A program made the translations under genes and the position numbers. From CAZMNF01 sp964567595 (GTDB taxonomy: Bacteria > Bipolaricaulota > Bipolaricaulia > RBG-16-55-9): a stretch of 8,496 bases of DNA. The stretch is from positions 1 to 8,496 of the forward strand of contig CAZMNF010000061.1 of the NCBI GenBank assembly GCA_964567595.1, written 5' to 3'. Below, in pieces: positions 1-6,286 of this stretch (within the stretch, counting starts at the first letter, position 1; each line of letters begins with the position of its first letter). The notes beneath the pieces were generated by a model. That model had not been told where the DNA came from. It did not search any database and saw only the letters and a list, made by a program, of their open reading frames with translations.

Positions 1-364
1 CGACGCCGAGTCCGGCACCGACCGACACCACGAGCCAGGCCTCCGTGGGCCACCCCGGCGGAGCGCCTTTGATGACCCCCGCGGTGACCGCCCCCGCGAG
101 CGCGGCGACCGAGCCGACCGACAGGTCGATCTGGGCCATGAGGATGACCATCGTGACGCCGATGGCGATGATCGCCTTCATGGACGCCTGGGATAGGATG
201 TTGAGCAGGTTGGAGCTCTGAAAGAAATGCGGACTCACGATCGAGAGGACAAGCGCGATGAGCGCCAAAATGGCGTATATTCCGTAGTCGAGCGCCCATC
301 GACGCCAGTTCTGCGAAATGATCTCTCGTCGCGTCGGCGTCCGGTCGACCGTCTCCTCAGCCAT
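1..364 (-). CDS. rbsC: Ribose-type ABC transporter permease, N-terminal part (RbsC-like, runs off the window)
   Basis: Membrane permease of a sugar importer of the RbsC/XylH/FrcC family (BPD_transp_2), which forms the channel through which ribose enters the cytoplasm. Only the first 121 residues are in the window. They show a charged cytoplasmic N-terminus (1-25), a first hydrophobic segment at about 26-46 ending in SPHFF, an amphipathic NLLNIL stretch (52-57), and the family hallmark IDLSVG at 79-84 followed by a small-residue helix (85-97). The usual two residues before IDLSVG are often Gly-Gly; here they are Ala-Gln. The ATG at 364-362 is chosen because it overlaps the stop of the upstream ATPase gene by 8 bp, which suggests translational coupling; I see no strong separate ribosome binding site. 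It is the last gene of the ribose operon visible here. Ribose as substrate is inferred from the rbsK and rbsD neighbours. Confidence 0.93.
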   Translation of the reverse strand, partial: MAEETVDRTPTRREIISQNWRRWALDYGIYAILALIALVLSIVSPHFFQSSNLLNILSQASMKAIIAIGVTMVILMAQIDLSVGSVAALAGAVTAGVIKGAPPGWPTEAWLVVSVGAGLGV

Positions 365-1142
365 GGGCGACCATCTTTTCGCTACCGACGATGTACTTGA
401 CAACCTCGTCCAAGTCGGTCTCCTCGGTGCGGAGATCCGCGACGCGCTCGCCCTTGCGCAGCACGTTGATGCGGTCTGAGACCGCCATGACCTCCTGCAT
501 CGTGTGACTGATCAGAACCACGCCGATGTTCTGATCGCGCAGGTTGCGCGCGAGCTCCAGCACCCGCTCGGCCTCGCTGACCGCTAGGGCCGAGGTCGGC
601 TCGTCGAGGACGATCAGCTTCGGCTGAGTGTAGAGCGCCCGACTGATCGCCACGCTCTGGCGCTGGCCGCCGGAGAGCCAACCGACCTCGCTGTCCAGCG
701 ACGGCAGCTTCAGGCCCAAGCTGGCCAATAGGTCTTCCGATTGCCGGGCCATCTCTCGTTTGTTCACCACGCGCAGCGGCCCGATGCGGAAGCGTTCCAG
801 CTCTCGACCCAGGAAGATGTTGCCCGGCACGTCGAGCGAGTCGACCAGCGCCAAATCCTGATAGACGGTTTCGATGCCAAGCTCCTTGGCCGCGCGCGGG
901 TTGGGAATCGACACGGGCTCGCCCTCAAAGCGGATCTCGCCGCGGTCCGGCTGATGGGCCCCGGCCAGGACTTTGATCAGCGTCGACTTGCCGGCCCCGT
1001 TGTCGCCGACGAGGCCGACGATCTCGCCGCTGTGGATCGTGACGTCGACGCCATTGAGCGCCACGACGCCGCCGAAGCGCTTGGTGATCCCCTCCATCTC
1101 CACCAGAGGCCGCTCGGCGCCCGTCAAAATGCCACCCCGCAT
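357..1142 (-). CDS. Sugar ABC transporter ATP-binding protein, single nucleotide-binding domain (FrcA type, in the rbsA position)
   Basis: ATPase subunit that powers the ribose importer at the inner face of the membrane. In this 261-residue protein all nucleotide-binding elements are intact: Walker A GDNGAGKS (46-53), Q-loop Q95 in TVYQDLA, signature LSGGQ (156-160), Walker B LIVLDEP (176-182) and switch His213. Classical RbsA is about 490-500 residues with two fused ABC domains. This protein ends after one domain, and its stop overlaps the rbsC start, so it is a complete short gene and not a truncation. Single-domain ATPases of this kind are known in the FrcA group of carbohydrate importers; it must then act as a homodimer. 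The ATG at 1142 lies 19 bp inside the end of rbsD. An alternative start at Met16 would lie close to the domain edge, and the ribosome binding site is weak for both. Ribose specificity comes from context only. Confidence 0.94.
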   Translation of the reverse strand: MRGGILTGAERPLVEMEGITKRFGGVVALNGVDVTIHSGEIVGLVGDNGAGKSTLIKVLAGAHQPDRGEIRFEGEPVSIPNPRAAKELGIETVYQDLALVDSLDVPGNIFLGRELERFRIGPLRVVNKREMARQSEDLLASLGLKLPSLDSEVGWLSGGQRQSVAISRALYTQPKLIVLDEPTSALAVSEAERVLELARNLRDQNIGVVLISHTMQEVMAVSDRINVLRKGERVADLRTEETDLDEVVKYIVGSEKMVAHG

Positions 1143-1519
1143 TCCAGAATGACGTTGGCAAAGGGCGAGGCCTCGCCCGTGCGGACGACAGATTTGGCCT
1201 CTGTTAAGCGCGCTTTGAGCTCGTCGTGGGGAATTTCGCGCATGGAAACGCCGTTCACATAGCCCTGAAGGCCATCAAGCGTGGATCCGTTCTGGGTGCG
1301 CATCTCCTCCGCCACAGTCGCCCCTTGGACAACAAGCTCCTGGGTGATCGCCTCCACCACAGTGAGAAACCTCGGCTCGCCCGGGACCAACGCGAGGTCG
1401 ACGCGCTCCACCTCGGGCGGGATCGGCAGCCCGCAGTCGGCAATCACGAGCCGATCCGTATGCCCGAGCATGGCCAAGACGCGGTTCAGCTGCGGATTCA
1501 GAATGCCGCTGCGTTTCAT
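1124..1519 (-). CDS. rbsD: D-ribose pyranase RbsD
   Basis: Cytoplasmic RbsD/FucU-family mutarotase that converts beta-D-ribopyranose to the furanose form, the form used by ribokinase. The 131-residue length matches the short Bacillus-type RbsD. The catalytic His20 is present in LGHTD, followed by Asp28 in the ADCGLPIP block (27-34), His98 in IPHDEL, and the C-terminal GEASPFANVIL segment (115-125). The substrate-contacting YAN motif of the family reads FAN (120-122) here, so the tyrosine hydroxyl is missing. The ATG overlaps the rbsK stop as ATGA, and an AGGAG lies 4 nt upstream (1524-1528), which supports this start. The stop lies 19 bp inside the ATPase gene. The identification is firm, and it is the best sign that the operon handles ribose and not another sugar. 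Confidence 0.96.
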   Translation of the reverse strand: MKRSGILNPQLNRVLAMLGHTDRLVIADCGLPIPPEVERVDLALVPGEPRFLTVVEAITQELVVQGATVAEEMRTQNGSTLDGLQGYVNGVSMREIPHDELKARLTEAKSVVRTGEASPFANVILECGVAF

Positions 1520-2451
1520 GGCTCTCCTTTCTCACCCCGACTCAAGAACGACCGGACGGCTGCCTGCGTGGGCATCGACGGCTGGGCGCCCGCGGCCGTC
1601 GCCGCCAGCGCCCCGACGGCGTTGGCAAAGCGGATCGCGTCTTCCAATCCCCGTCCGTCGCTGAGTGCGGCGGCGAGCCCGGCGTTGAACGCGTCGCCCG
1701 CCGCCGTTGTGTCCACGACCTCGACGGAAAAGCCGGGAACATGCTCGAAGCGATCGTCCGTCAAGACGTAAGCCCCATCCGCACCGGCCTTGCAGACCAC
1801 GTCGCCGCCGCCGGCGTCGTCCCGCAGCGCTCGACAGGCCGCCTCGATCTGTGCGGGGCGGTCCGTCGGGGACGCCGTCAAGGCGCGCAGCTCGTGGCGG
1901 TTCGGCGTCAGCAGACGAACCCGCTCCAAGGGCAAATCCCCCAGGCCCTGCACGGGCGCCGGATCGAGGATGACCTGTGGCCCGGAGTCCGGGAGGCGCG
2001 CGAGCGCGTGCGCCATCGCCGCCGTGGGAATCTCCAGTTGGAGCAAGAGCCAGTCGGCCTCGGCTAACCCATCTCGGACGGCGTCGACGTACGAAGCGTC
2101 CACTTGCCCGTTGGCGCCAGCCACGATGGCGATGGCGTTCTCGCCCGCGTCATCCACCCAGATGGATGCCGTTCCCGTCGAGACCTCGGCGCACCGACGA
2201 ACGTTATCCGTCCGGACCCCGCTCGACGCCAGGGACTCGAGGATCGGCGTCTCGAAGCCATTGTCGCCGACGGCGCCGTACATCGTCGTCGCCTGACCCA
2301 GTCGCCCGCACGCGACCGCCTGGTTGGCTCCCTTGCCGCCGGCGACCCGGTCCAGCTCGCGAGCGTGCACGGTCTCGCCCGGCTGGGGGAACGCCCCCAT
2401 CGTCACGACAAGGTCCAGATTGAGGCTGCCCAGCACGGCAATGCCGCTCAT
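1516..2451 (-). CDS. rbsK: Ribokinase RbsK (PfkB family)
   Basis: Phosphorylates D-ribose with ATP to ribose 5-phosphate, feeding the pentose phosphate pathway and nucleotide synthesis; cytoplasmic. The 311 residues match the family length. The N-terminal sugar-binding part has GSLNLD (8-13) and the PfkB signature GGKGANQAVA (38-47). The central sheet holds LQLE (137-140) and ILDPAP (161-166), then the TPNRHE segment (182-187) and KAGADGA (221-227). The second PfkB signature DTTAAGDAFNAG (247-258) carries the catalytic base Asp253 and the anion hole. Both PfkB signatures are complete and the NLD and GGKGAN sugar-contact motifs are those of ribokinases, not of fructokinases. The ATG overlaps the repressor stop as ATGA and has GGAGG just upstream. 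The next gene, rbsD, overlaps in the same way, so the genes are translationally coupled. Confidence 0.96.
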   Translation of the reverse strand: MSGIAVLGSLNLDLVVTMGAFPQPGETVHARELDRVAGGKGANQAVACGRLGQATTMYGAVGDNGFETPILESLASSGVRTDNVRRCAEVSTGTASIWVDDAGENAIAIVAGANGQVDASYVDAVRDGLAEADWLLLQLEIPTAAMAHALARLPDSGPQVILDPAPVQGLGDLPLERVRLLTPNRHELRALTASPTDRPAQIEAACRALRDDAGGGDVVCKAGADGAYVLTDDRFEHVPGFSVEVVDTTAAGDAFNAGLAAALSDGRGLEDAIRFANAVGALAATAAGAQPSMPTQAAVRSFLSRGEKGEP

Positions 2452-3470
2452 GGCTGCCTCCGCGTGGACTCACCCGGCACCACGCGCGTCGGCATCGGCT
2501 CCGGCGCGTCGATCGCCGTCGGGCCCCGATCCACCGCGTGCAACAACAGCGCCATGGCCTCGCGGCCGATCTCGAACGCCGGGATCTCGACGGTCGTCAG
2601 GCGGGGACGAATCCAACTTGACAGCGGGATCCCATCAAAGCCGGCCACGCCAATGTCGTCCGGAATGGCGCATCCCCGCTCGTCCAGGGCGCGCATGGCG
2701 CCGAGCGCCATGAGGTCGTTCGCCGCGATGACGACCTCCGGCAGGGGCGATGGGCCGTTGAGCAGTTCCTGTGCCGCAGCATAGCCGTTCTCGAAGGTGT
2801 AGCCGGCGTCGGGGGAATCGACGATCGCTGCGTCGACGCCGAGCCGCTCTGTGGTCTGGACAAAGCCGTGACGGCGCTCGCGGGCGGTGCTTACCGGGTC
2901 CGGGCCGGCCAAGAACGCGAAGCTCGCGTATCCCAGCTCGACCAGGTAATCCGTCAGCATCCGGGCGTCGGCGACGCCGTCGGTGCGCACCGCCGGGATG
3001 GGCGCGTCGTCGACACGACGGTCGGCGGCGACTGCGGGAATGCCCCGCTCTTGGAGTTGATGCAGCGCCGTGTTCCGTCGCTCCACGGTCGTGACCAGCA
3101 CGCCCTCGACCTGCTCGTGGATGAGGACGTCAAGATGACCCCGCTCGATTTCGGGGCGGTTTTCCGTATCGCAGATGAGCACGCTGAAGTCGGCATCTCG
3201 GGCCGCTTTCGCCATCCCCCGGACCATCAGCGAGAAGAAGGGATTGGAGACGTCCGGGATGACGGTGCCGATCACGCCCGTCCGTTTCTTCTTGAGGGTC
3301 TGGGCGGACTTATAAGGCAGGTACCCGAGTTCGTCGATGGCGGCCTGGACGCGATGGCGGATGTCGGGGCTCACGCCGCTGCTCTGGTTGATCACCCGTG
3401 AGACGCTCGAGATGGAGACGTCGGCGCGGCGTGCCACGTCGCGAATCGTCACCGATGATTGGCCCCCCAT
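2448..3470 (-). CDS. rbsR: LacI-family transcriptional repressor of the ribose operon
   Basis: DNA-binding regulator, 340 residues, the usual LacI/GalR size. The N-terminal helix-turn-helix is TIRDVARRADVSISSVSRVIN (about 8-28, with a split at the turn near 17-20). The hinge helix SAQTL (55-59) keeps the minor-groove Leu59, although the common Asn and Arg of the YxPN..AR.L hinge are Tyr53 and Gln57. The periplasmic-binding-protein-like sensor domain (about 64-335) shows VSNPFF (74-79), STARERRHGF (194-203), AANDLMALGAMRAL (249-262) and GVAGFDGIPLSSWIRPRLTT, with probable ligand contacts at Phe78/79, Arg197 and Asp279. It is the first gene of the operon, directly downstream of a tandem GAAAnCGGTTTC site, so autorepression relieved by ribose is likely. 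GGGGAGGG lies just upstream of the ATG. The ligand is inferred from rbsK/rbsD, not from sequence. Confidence 0.93.
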   Translation of the reverse strand: MGGQSSVTIRDVARRADVSISSVSRVINQSSGVSPDIRHRVQAAIDELGYLPYKSAQTLKKKRTGVIGTVIPDVSNPFFSLMVRGMAKAARDADFSVLICDTENRPEIERGHLDVLIHEQVEGVLVTTVERRNTALHQLQERGIPAVAADRRVDDAPIPAVRTDGVADARMLTDYLVELGYASFAFLAGPDPVSTARERRHGFVQTTERLGVDAAIVDSPDAGYTFENGYAAAQELLNGPSPLPEVVIAANDLMALGAMRALDERGCAIPDDIGVAGFDGIPLSSWIRPRLTTVEIPAFEIGREAMALLLHAVDRGPTAIDAPEPMPTRVVPGESTRRQP

Positions 3471-3484
3471 CGCCCTCCCCTTTT

Positions 3485-3508
3485 GAAAACGGTTTCGAAA
3501 TCGGTTTC
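3485..3508. promoter_or_regulatory. Tandem LacI-family operator of the ribose operon
   Basis: Two near-palindromic 12-mers abut exactly: GAAAACGGTTTC (3485-3496) and GAAATCGGTTTC (3497-3508). They are 11/12 identical, and each differs from the perfect palindrome GAAACCGGTTTC by a single position in the left half. The central CG with flanking AAA/TTT is the typical form of LacI-family operators. The pair sits 15-38 bp upstream of the repressor ATG and covers the predicted transcription start, so a bound repressor would block initiation. Confidence 0.82.
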
Positions 3509-3538
3509 AGCGTAACCCAATGCCGCGCGCTTCGTCAA
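3509..3538 (-). promoter_or_regulatory. Predicted sigma70-type promoter of the ribose operon
   Basis: On the minus strand TTGACG (3533-3538, 5/6 to the -35 consensus) is followed after 18 bp by TACGCT (3509-3514, which keeps the key first T, second A and last T of the -10 box). Transcription would start about 7 bp further on, inside the tandem operator. The -10 box is weak, as expected for a regulated promoter. Confidence 0.6.
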
Positions 3539-3610
3539 TAGGTACCGGGAAGCGTCGTCGGAACGACGGATAAAGAATGGGGCCGAGAACTTGGTTGGGA
3601 GACGGACGTT

Positions 3611-4291
3611 TCAGTCTGAGAACGTGACGAAGACGTGCTCGGCGGCCTCTTGGCCCAGGACGCGCTCCTCGCCGTCAACCACGAGCGTCAACGGCCCGTT
3701 GTAGGGCGCTCGATCGATCAGTTGGACGGCCGCCTGCGGATAGAGGCCCAGGCTGCCGAGGTAGCGCAGAAGCTCCGGATCGTGGTCGCTCACTTCGGCC
3801 ACCGTCGCCGACTGTCCCGGCGCCAGCTCGCCCAAGCGGGACGTGTCGGCCTCGGGGAGTTCGCCCTCGCGGCTGGGGATCGGCGCGCCGTGCGGGTCGG
3901 TGGTGGGATGGCCGAGTTGCGCGGCAATGCGGTCCTCCAGGTCCTCCGAGAGCACGTGTTCCCAGACCTCGGCCTCGTTGTGGACCTGGTCCCACGGAAC
4001 GTCGAGCGCCTCCGCCAGGTACAGTTCCATGAGCCGATGATGGCGGATCACCTCGAGCGCCAGCTTGCGCCCCGCCTCGGTCAACTTGACGCCGCGATAG
4101 GGCTCGTGGGTGACGAGCTTCATCTCGGCGAGCTTTTTGACCATGCCGGTGACGGACGCGGGCGCCACGTCCAAGCGCTCCGCCAGCGCCGACGTCGTGA
4201 CGTTGTCGCGCGTCCGTTCCAGCTCGTGGACGGCTTTGAGATAGTCTTCGACGGCCTCCGTCTTGCTCGCCATGGCGTTGTCGGCTTCCAT
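3611..4291 (-). CDS. mntR: DtxR/MntR-family metal-dependent transcriptional regulator
   Basis: Metal-activated repressor, 226 residues with the three-part DtxR layout: winged helix (about 10-75, recognition helix in VAPASVTGMVKKL), dimerisation and metal-binding domain (about 80-140, ending in the family linker GHPTTDPHGAPIP), and a C-terminal FeoA/SH3-like domain (about 150-225). Aligned to DtxR and MntR, the likely ligands are Asp16, His85, Glu89, His104, Glu108, Glu111 and His112. Asp16 stands where DtxR has Met10 and MntR has Asp8. Glu108 stands where DtxR has Cys102 and MntR has Glu99. Both are the manganese-type choice. Lys19 replaces the second MntR ligand Glu11. I infer Mn(II) sensing, though Fe(II) remains possible. 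The ATG at 4291 has GCGGAG upstream; Met7 (4273) is an alternative start. No metal transporter is adjacent, so its targets are elsewhere. The symbol is given by ligand pattern and is less sure than the family. Confidence 0.9.
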   Translation of the reverse strand: MEADNAMASKTEAVEDYLKAVHELERTRDNVTTSALAERLDVAPASVTGMVKKLAEMKLVTHEPYRGVKLTEAGRKLALEVIRHHRLMELYLAEALDVPWDQVHNEAEVWEHVLSEDLEDRIAAQLGHPTTDPHGAPIPSREGELPEADTSRLGELAPGQSATVAEVSDHDPELLRYLGSLGLYPQAAVQLIDRAPYNGPLTLVVDGEERVLGQEAAEHVFVTFSD

Positions 4292-4305
4292 ATCGACTCC
4301 GCTCG

Positions 4306-4335
4306 ACTGTAGCGCCGGGGATTTCGTCGATTCAA
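4306..4335 (-). promoter_or_regulatory. Possible promoter of the metalloregulator gene
   Basis: On the minus strand TTGAAT (4330-4335, 4/6) and TACAGT (4306-4311, 4/6) are spaced by 18 bp in the 60-bp gap before the regulator gene. The predicted start of transcription, near 4299, would leave only about 8 nt before the ATG at 4291, and would favour the second ATG at 4273. Both boxes are weak, so this is a candidate only. Confidence 0.35.
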
Positions 4336-4340
4336 CGACG
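4325..4340. promoter_or_regulatory. 16-bp near-palindrome over the -35 box of the metalloregulator gene
   Basis: CGTCGATTCAACGACG forms outer arms CGTCG/CGACG with one more inner matching pair; 12 of 16 bases are paired. It overlaps the candidate -35 box TTGAAT. DtxR/MntR-family proteins often bind such dyads and repress themselves, so it is a possible autoregulatory operator. It could also be a weak hairpin after the exporter permease gene, but no T-run follows on the minus strand. Confidence 0.3.
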
Positions 4341-4351
4341 TGCGACGACCG

Positions 4352-5287
4352 TCAGCCGCGCATCCAACGCCAGATCTCGCTCATGTTGGCCGTCTTGCCG
4401 TACATCAGCATGCCGACTTCAAAGATCTTGCCCGCCAGACGCATCATCAACAGCGTGCTGCCCGCCAGCACCGCCAAGCTGAGCGCGATCTCCCACCACG
4501 GGAGATCGGCGATGGCGACCCGGAGCATCATCGTGCCCGGAATCGTCGGCGGGAGCACGCTCAACACCCGAGCGAGCGTGCCCGTGACGTTCTGCAACAG
4601 GACCGTCGCCACCAATAACGGCAACATGACGGGAAACGTCACGATCAAGCCCTGGAGCTGCTGCCCGCTGAAGACGTCGTTCATCGTCGAGCCCATGCCG
4701 GCCGACAGCGACGCGATGAACAGATACCCCAACGCGAAGAAGACCAGAAACAGCGCCACTTTGGCCCAGGGCATGAACGCCACCGCCAGGCTCAACAGGG
4801 GCCAGACGGGCACGCCGAGGTACGGGCCCACGACGACGAAGATGGCCAGTCCGACGACGACCCAGATGACGGCCTGGACGAGGCCAACCCCGCCGAACGC
4901 CACGATCTTGCCGGCGATCAACTGGCGCGGTGAGACCGCCGCCAGGAGGAGCTCGATGGCCCGGCTCTGCTTCTCGCGGACGATGTTCTGCAACACGAAC
5001 GTGCCGGAAAAGAGCACGACAAAGAGGAAGATAAAGGCGAGGAACACGGCCACGAAGATGGAAATGATCGGTTCCTGCCCCGTGGCAGCGGACTGTTCGA
5101 ACTGTTGGCGGAGTTGATCCGGGTCGAGACCGGCCAACGACTCGCGGACGCCGGAGGTCCCGATCAGCGAGAAGACGAACCCGAAACCGAGCATCAACAG
5201 CGGAATAAATGTGGTAAAGACGATGAATTGCCGGTTGGCTAGCGTGCCGACGAACTCCCAGCGCGCGACCTGGAGCGCGCGCCTCAC
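4352..5287 (-). CDS. ABC-2 type exporter permease (NatB/YhaP-like)
   Basis: Membrane subunit of an ABC exporter, 311 residues from a GTG start. A longer open frame exists upstream, but its first 65 codons are an Arg-rich shadow of the ATPase gene. The GTG at 5287 overlaps the ATPase stop as GTGA and has a perfect AGGAGGT 6 nt before it. A cytoplasmic N-terminal helix with the ARWEF motif (8-12) precedes six predicted membrane segments at about 21-43, 74-98, 126-153, 177-198, 213-233 and 265-284. The conserved cytoplasmic coupling motif REKQSRAIELLL (104-115) followed by SPRQLIAGK (119-127) is typical of the family. The external loop after the first segment is only about 30 residues, so the protein is shorter than the roughly 390-residue NatB. 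Na+ efflux, drug or peptide export are all possible; the sequence does not decide. Confidence 0.9.
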   Translation of the reverse strand: MRRALQVARWEFVGTLANRQFIVFTTFIPLLMLGFGFVFSLIGTSGVRESLAGLDPDQLRQQFEQSAATGQEPIISIFVAVFLAFIFLFVVLFSGTFVLQNIVREKQSRAIELLLAAVSPRQLIAGKIVAFGGVGLVQAVIWVVVGLAIFVVVGPYLGVPVWPLLSLAVAFMPWAKVALFLVFFALGYLFIASLSAGMGSTMNDVFSGQQLQGLIVTFPVMLPLLVATVLLQNVTGTLARVLSVLPPTIPGTMMLRVAIADLPWWEIALSLAVLAGSTLLMMRLAGKIFEVGMLMYGKTANMSEIWRWMRG

Positions 5288-6258
5288 GACTCGACCTCCT
5301 GGCCGACGATGTCGACGAAGATCCGATGCAGCGACGGCTTTGTTACGGTCAATTCTTCGATCTCGACCCGATCGATCAGGCCCCGCAGCAGCCCGTTGGG
5401 CGTGACGCCCTTGGGGAGCACCAGCTCGGCCCGCCCTCGATCGAGCTTGACGATTCGAGCGTGGCCTTCGGTGCGCAGCCACGTCTCGAGTTCCATCGGG
5501 TCGCCCTCTCCATAGCGCAGCCGCACGAGGTCTTCACCGCGCTCGCGCTTGATCTGCGCGAGGTCGCCGTACAGCACCTGCTCGCCTCGGTGAATGACGA
5601 AGACCCGATCGCAGAGGCTCTCCACGAAGTTCATCTGATGCGAGGACAGCAGCACGGTCATCCCCTGATCGCTCAGCTCTTGGATGAGCTCTTGAAAGAG
5701 ATCCTGGCTCGGCGGGTCGAGCCCCGAGAACGGCTCGTCGAGGACGACCAACTCGGGATCGTGCAGCACGGCGACGATGAACTGGACCTTCTGCTGCATG
5801 CCTTTGGACAGCTCCTTGAGAGGGCTCTGGAGCTGCTCGCTCAGGTCAAGCCGATCGAGCCAGTAGAGCGCGCGTTCTCGGGCCCGATCGGCCGGCATGT
5901 CGTGGAGCGCGGCAAAGTAGTAGAGCGTCTCGTCGACGCGGCGGTCCTCGTAGAGCCCACGCTCCTCGGGGAGATATCCGACGATCTCGGGCCGCAGCAC
6001 TTGGTCCGCGCCGTCGACGTCCACCCGGATCGTCCCCTCGTCGGGCCGGAAGATGCCCAGCAGCATGCGGATCAGCGTCGTTTTGCCCGCTCCGTTCGGC
6101 CCCAGCAGCCCGAAGATCTCGCCCGGCTGGACCTGCAGGGAGACCTCGGAGACGGCCCTGACGCGATCGAAGGCCTTTGAGACGCCGTCCACGCGCATCA
6201 GCGCCGACGGCGCCCCCGTCGGCGTCGCGACGGTCGTGTCGGTCTGGGTGGGGGTCAT
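5284..6258 (-). CDS. ABC exporter ATP-binding protein (YhaQ/NatA-like, C-terminal DUF4162-type domain)
   Basis: ATPase of the exporter encoded with the next gene. Its 324 residues comprise a flexible Thr-rich N-terminus (1-20), one ABC domain (about 21-235) and a C-terminal domain (about 240-315) like the DUF4162 extension of this subfamily. Walker A is GPNGAGKT (53-60), Walker B LVVLDEP (170-176) and the switch His207. The signature reads LSKGMQQ (150-156) instead of LSGGQ, and the Q-loop position in GYLPEERGLY (94-103) carries Glu98. Both variants are, to my knowledge, usual in YhaQ-like ATPases, so they do not imply an inactive enzyme. GGAAGGGG just upstream supports the ATG at 6258. The permease start overlaps its stop by 4 bp. 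The gene begins 28 bp after hppA with no visible terminator, so it may be cotranscribed with hppA. The substrate is unknown. Confidence 0.92.
   Translation of the reverse strand: MTPTQTDTTVATPTGAPSALMRVDGVSKAFDRVRAVSEVSLQVQPGEIFGLLGPNGAGKTTLIRMLLGIFRPDEGTIRVDVDGADQVLRPEIVGYLPEERGLYEDRRVDETLYYFAALHDMPADRARERALYWLDRLDLSEQLQSPLKELSKGMQQKVQFIVAVLHDPELVVLDEPFSGLDPPSQDLFQELIQELSDQGMTVLLSSHQMNFVESLCDRVFVIHRGEQVLYGDLAQIKRERGEDLVRLRYGEGDPMELETWLRTEGHARIVKLDRGRAELVLPKGVTPNGLLRGLIDRVEIEELTVTKPSLHRIFVDIVGQEVES
5294..5300 (-). promoter_or_regulatory. Ribosome binding site that fixes the GTG start of the exporter permease
   Basis: A full AGGAGGT on the minus strand lies inside the last codons of the ATPase gene, 6 nt before the GTG at 5287-5285. 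Its match and spacing select the GTG over the ATG 195 bp further upstream. Confidence 0.8.
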
Positions 6259-6286
6259 GCGCCCCTTCCTTCACGAAGCGATGGGG

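Noticed and set aside
3556..3568. Hairpin CGTCG-GAA-CGACG between the metalloregulator gene and the ribose promoter, as a terminator
   Set aside because: The stem is only 5 bp with a 3-nt loop and no T-run follows on the minus strand, so it does not qualify as an intrinsic terminator.
4263..5117. A 284-codon plus-strand open frame opposite the exporter permease
   Set aside because: The composition (Thr, Asn, Arg, Pro rich) is that of a shadow frame, it has no family resemblance, and it spans the junction of two clear minus-strand genes.
5288..5482. 65-codon N-terminal extension of the exporter permease
   Set aside because: The extension is Arg/Ala/Gly-rich and out of frame within the ATPase gene. 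The GTG at 5287 has a perfect ribosome binding site and starts right before the conserved permease N-terminus.
6259..6286. Terminator between hppA and the exporter ATPase gene
   Set aside because: Only a 4-bp CCCC/GGGG pairing that involves the ribosome binding site is possible, and there is no T-run.
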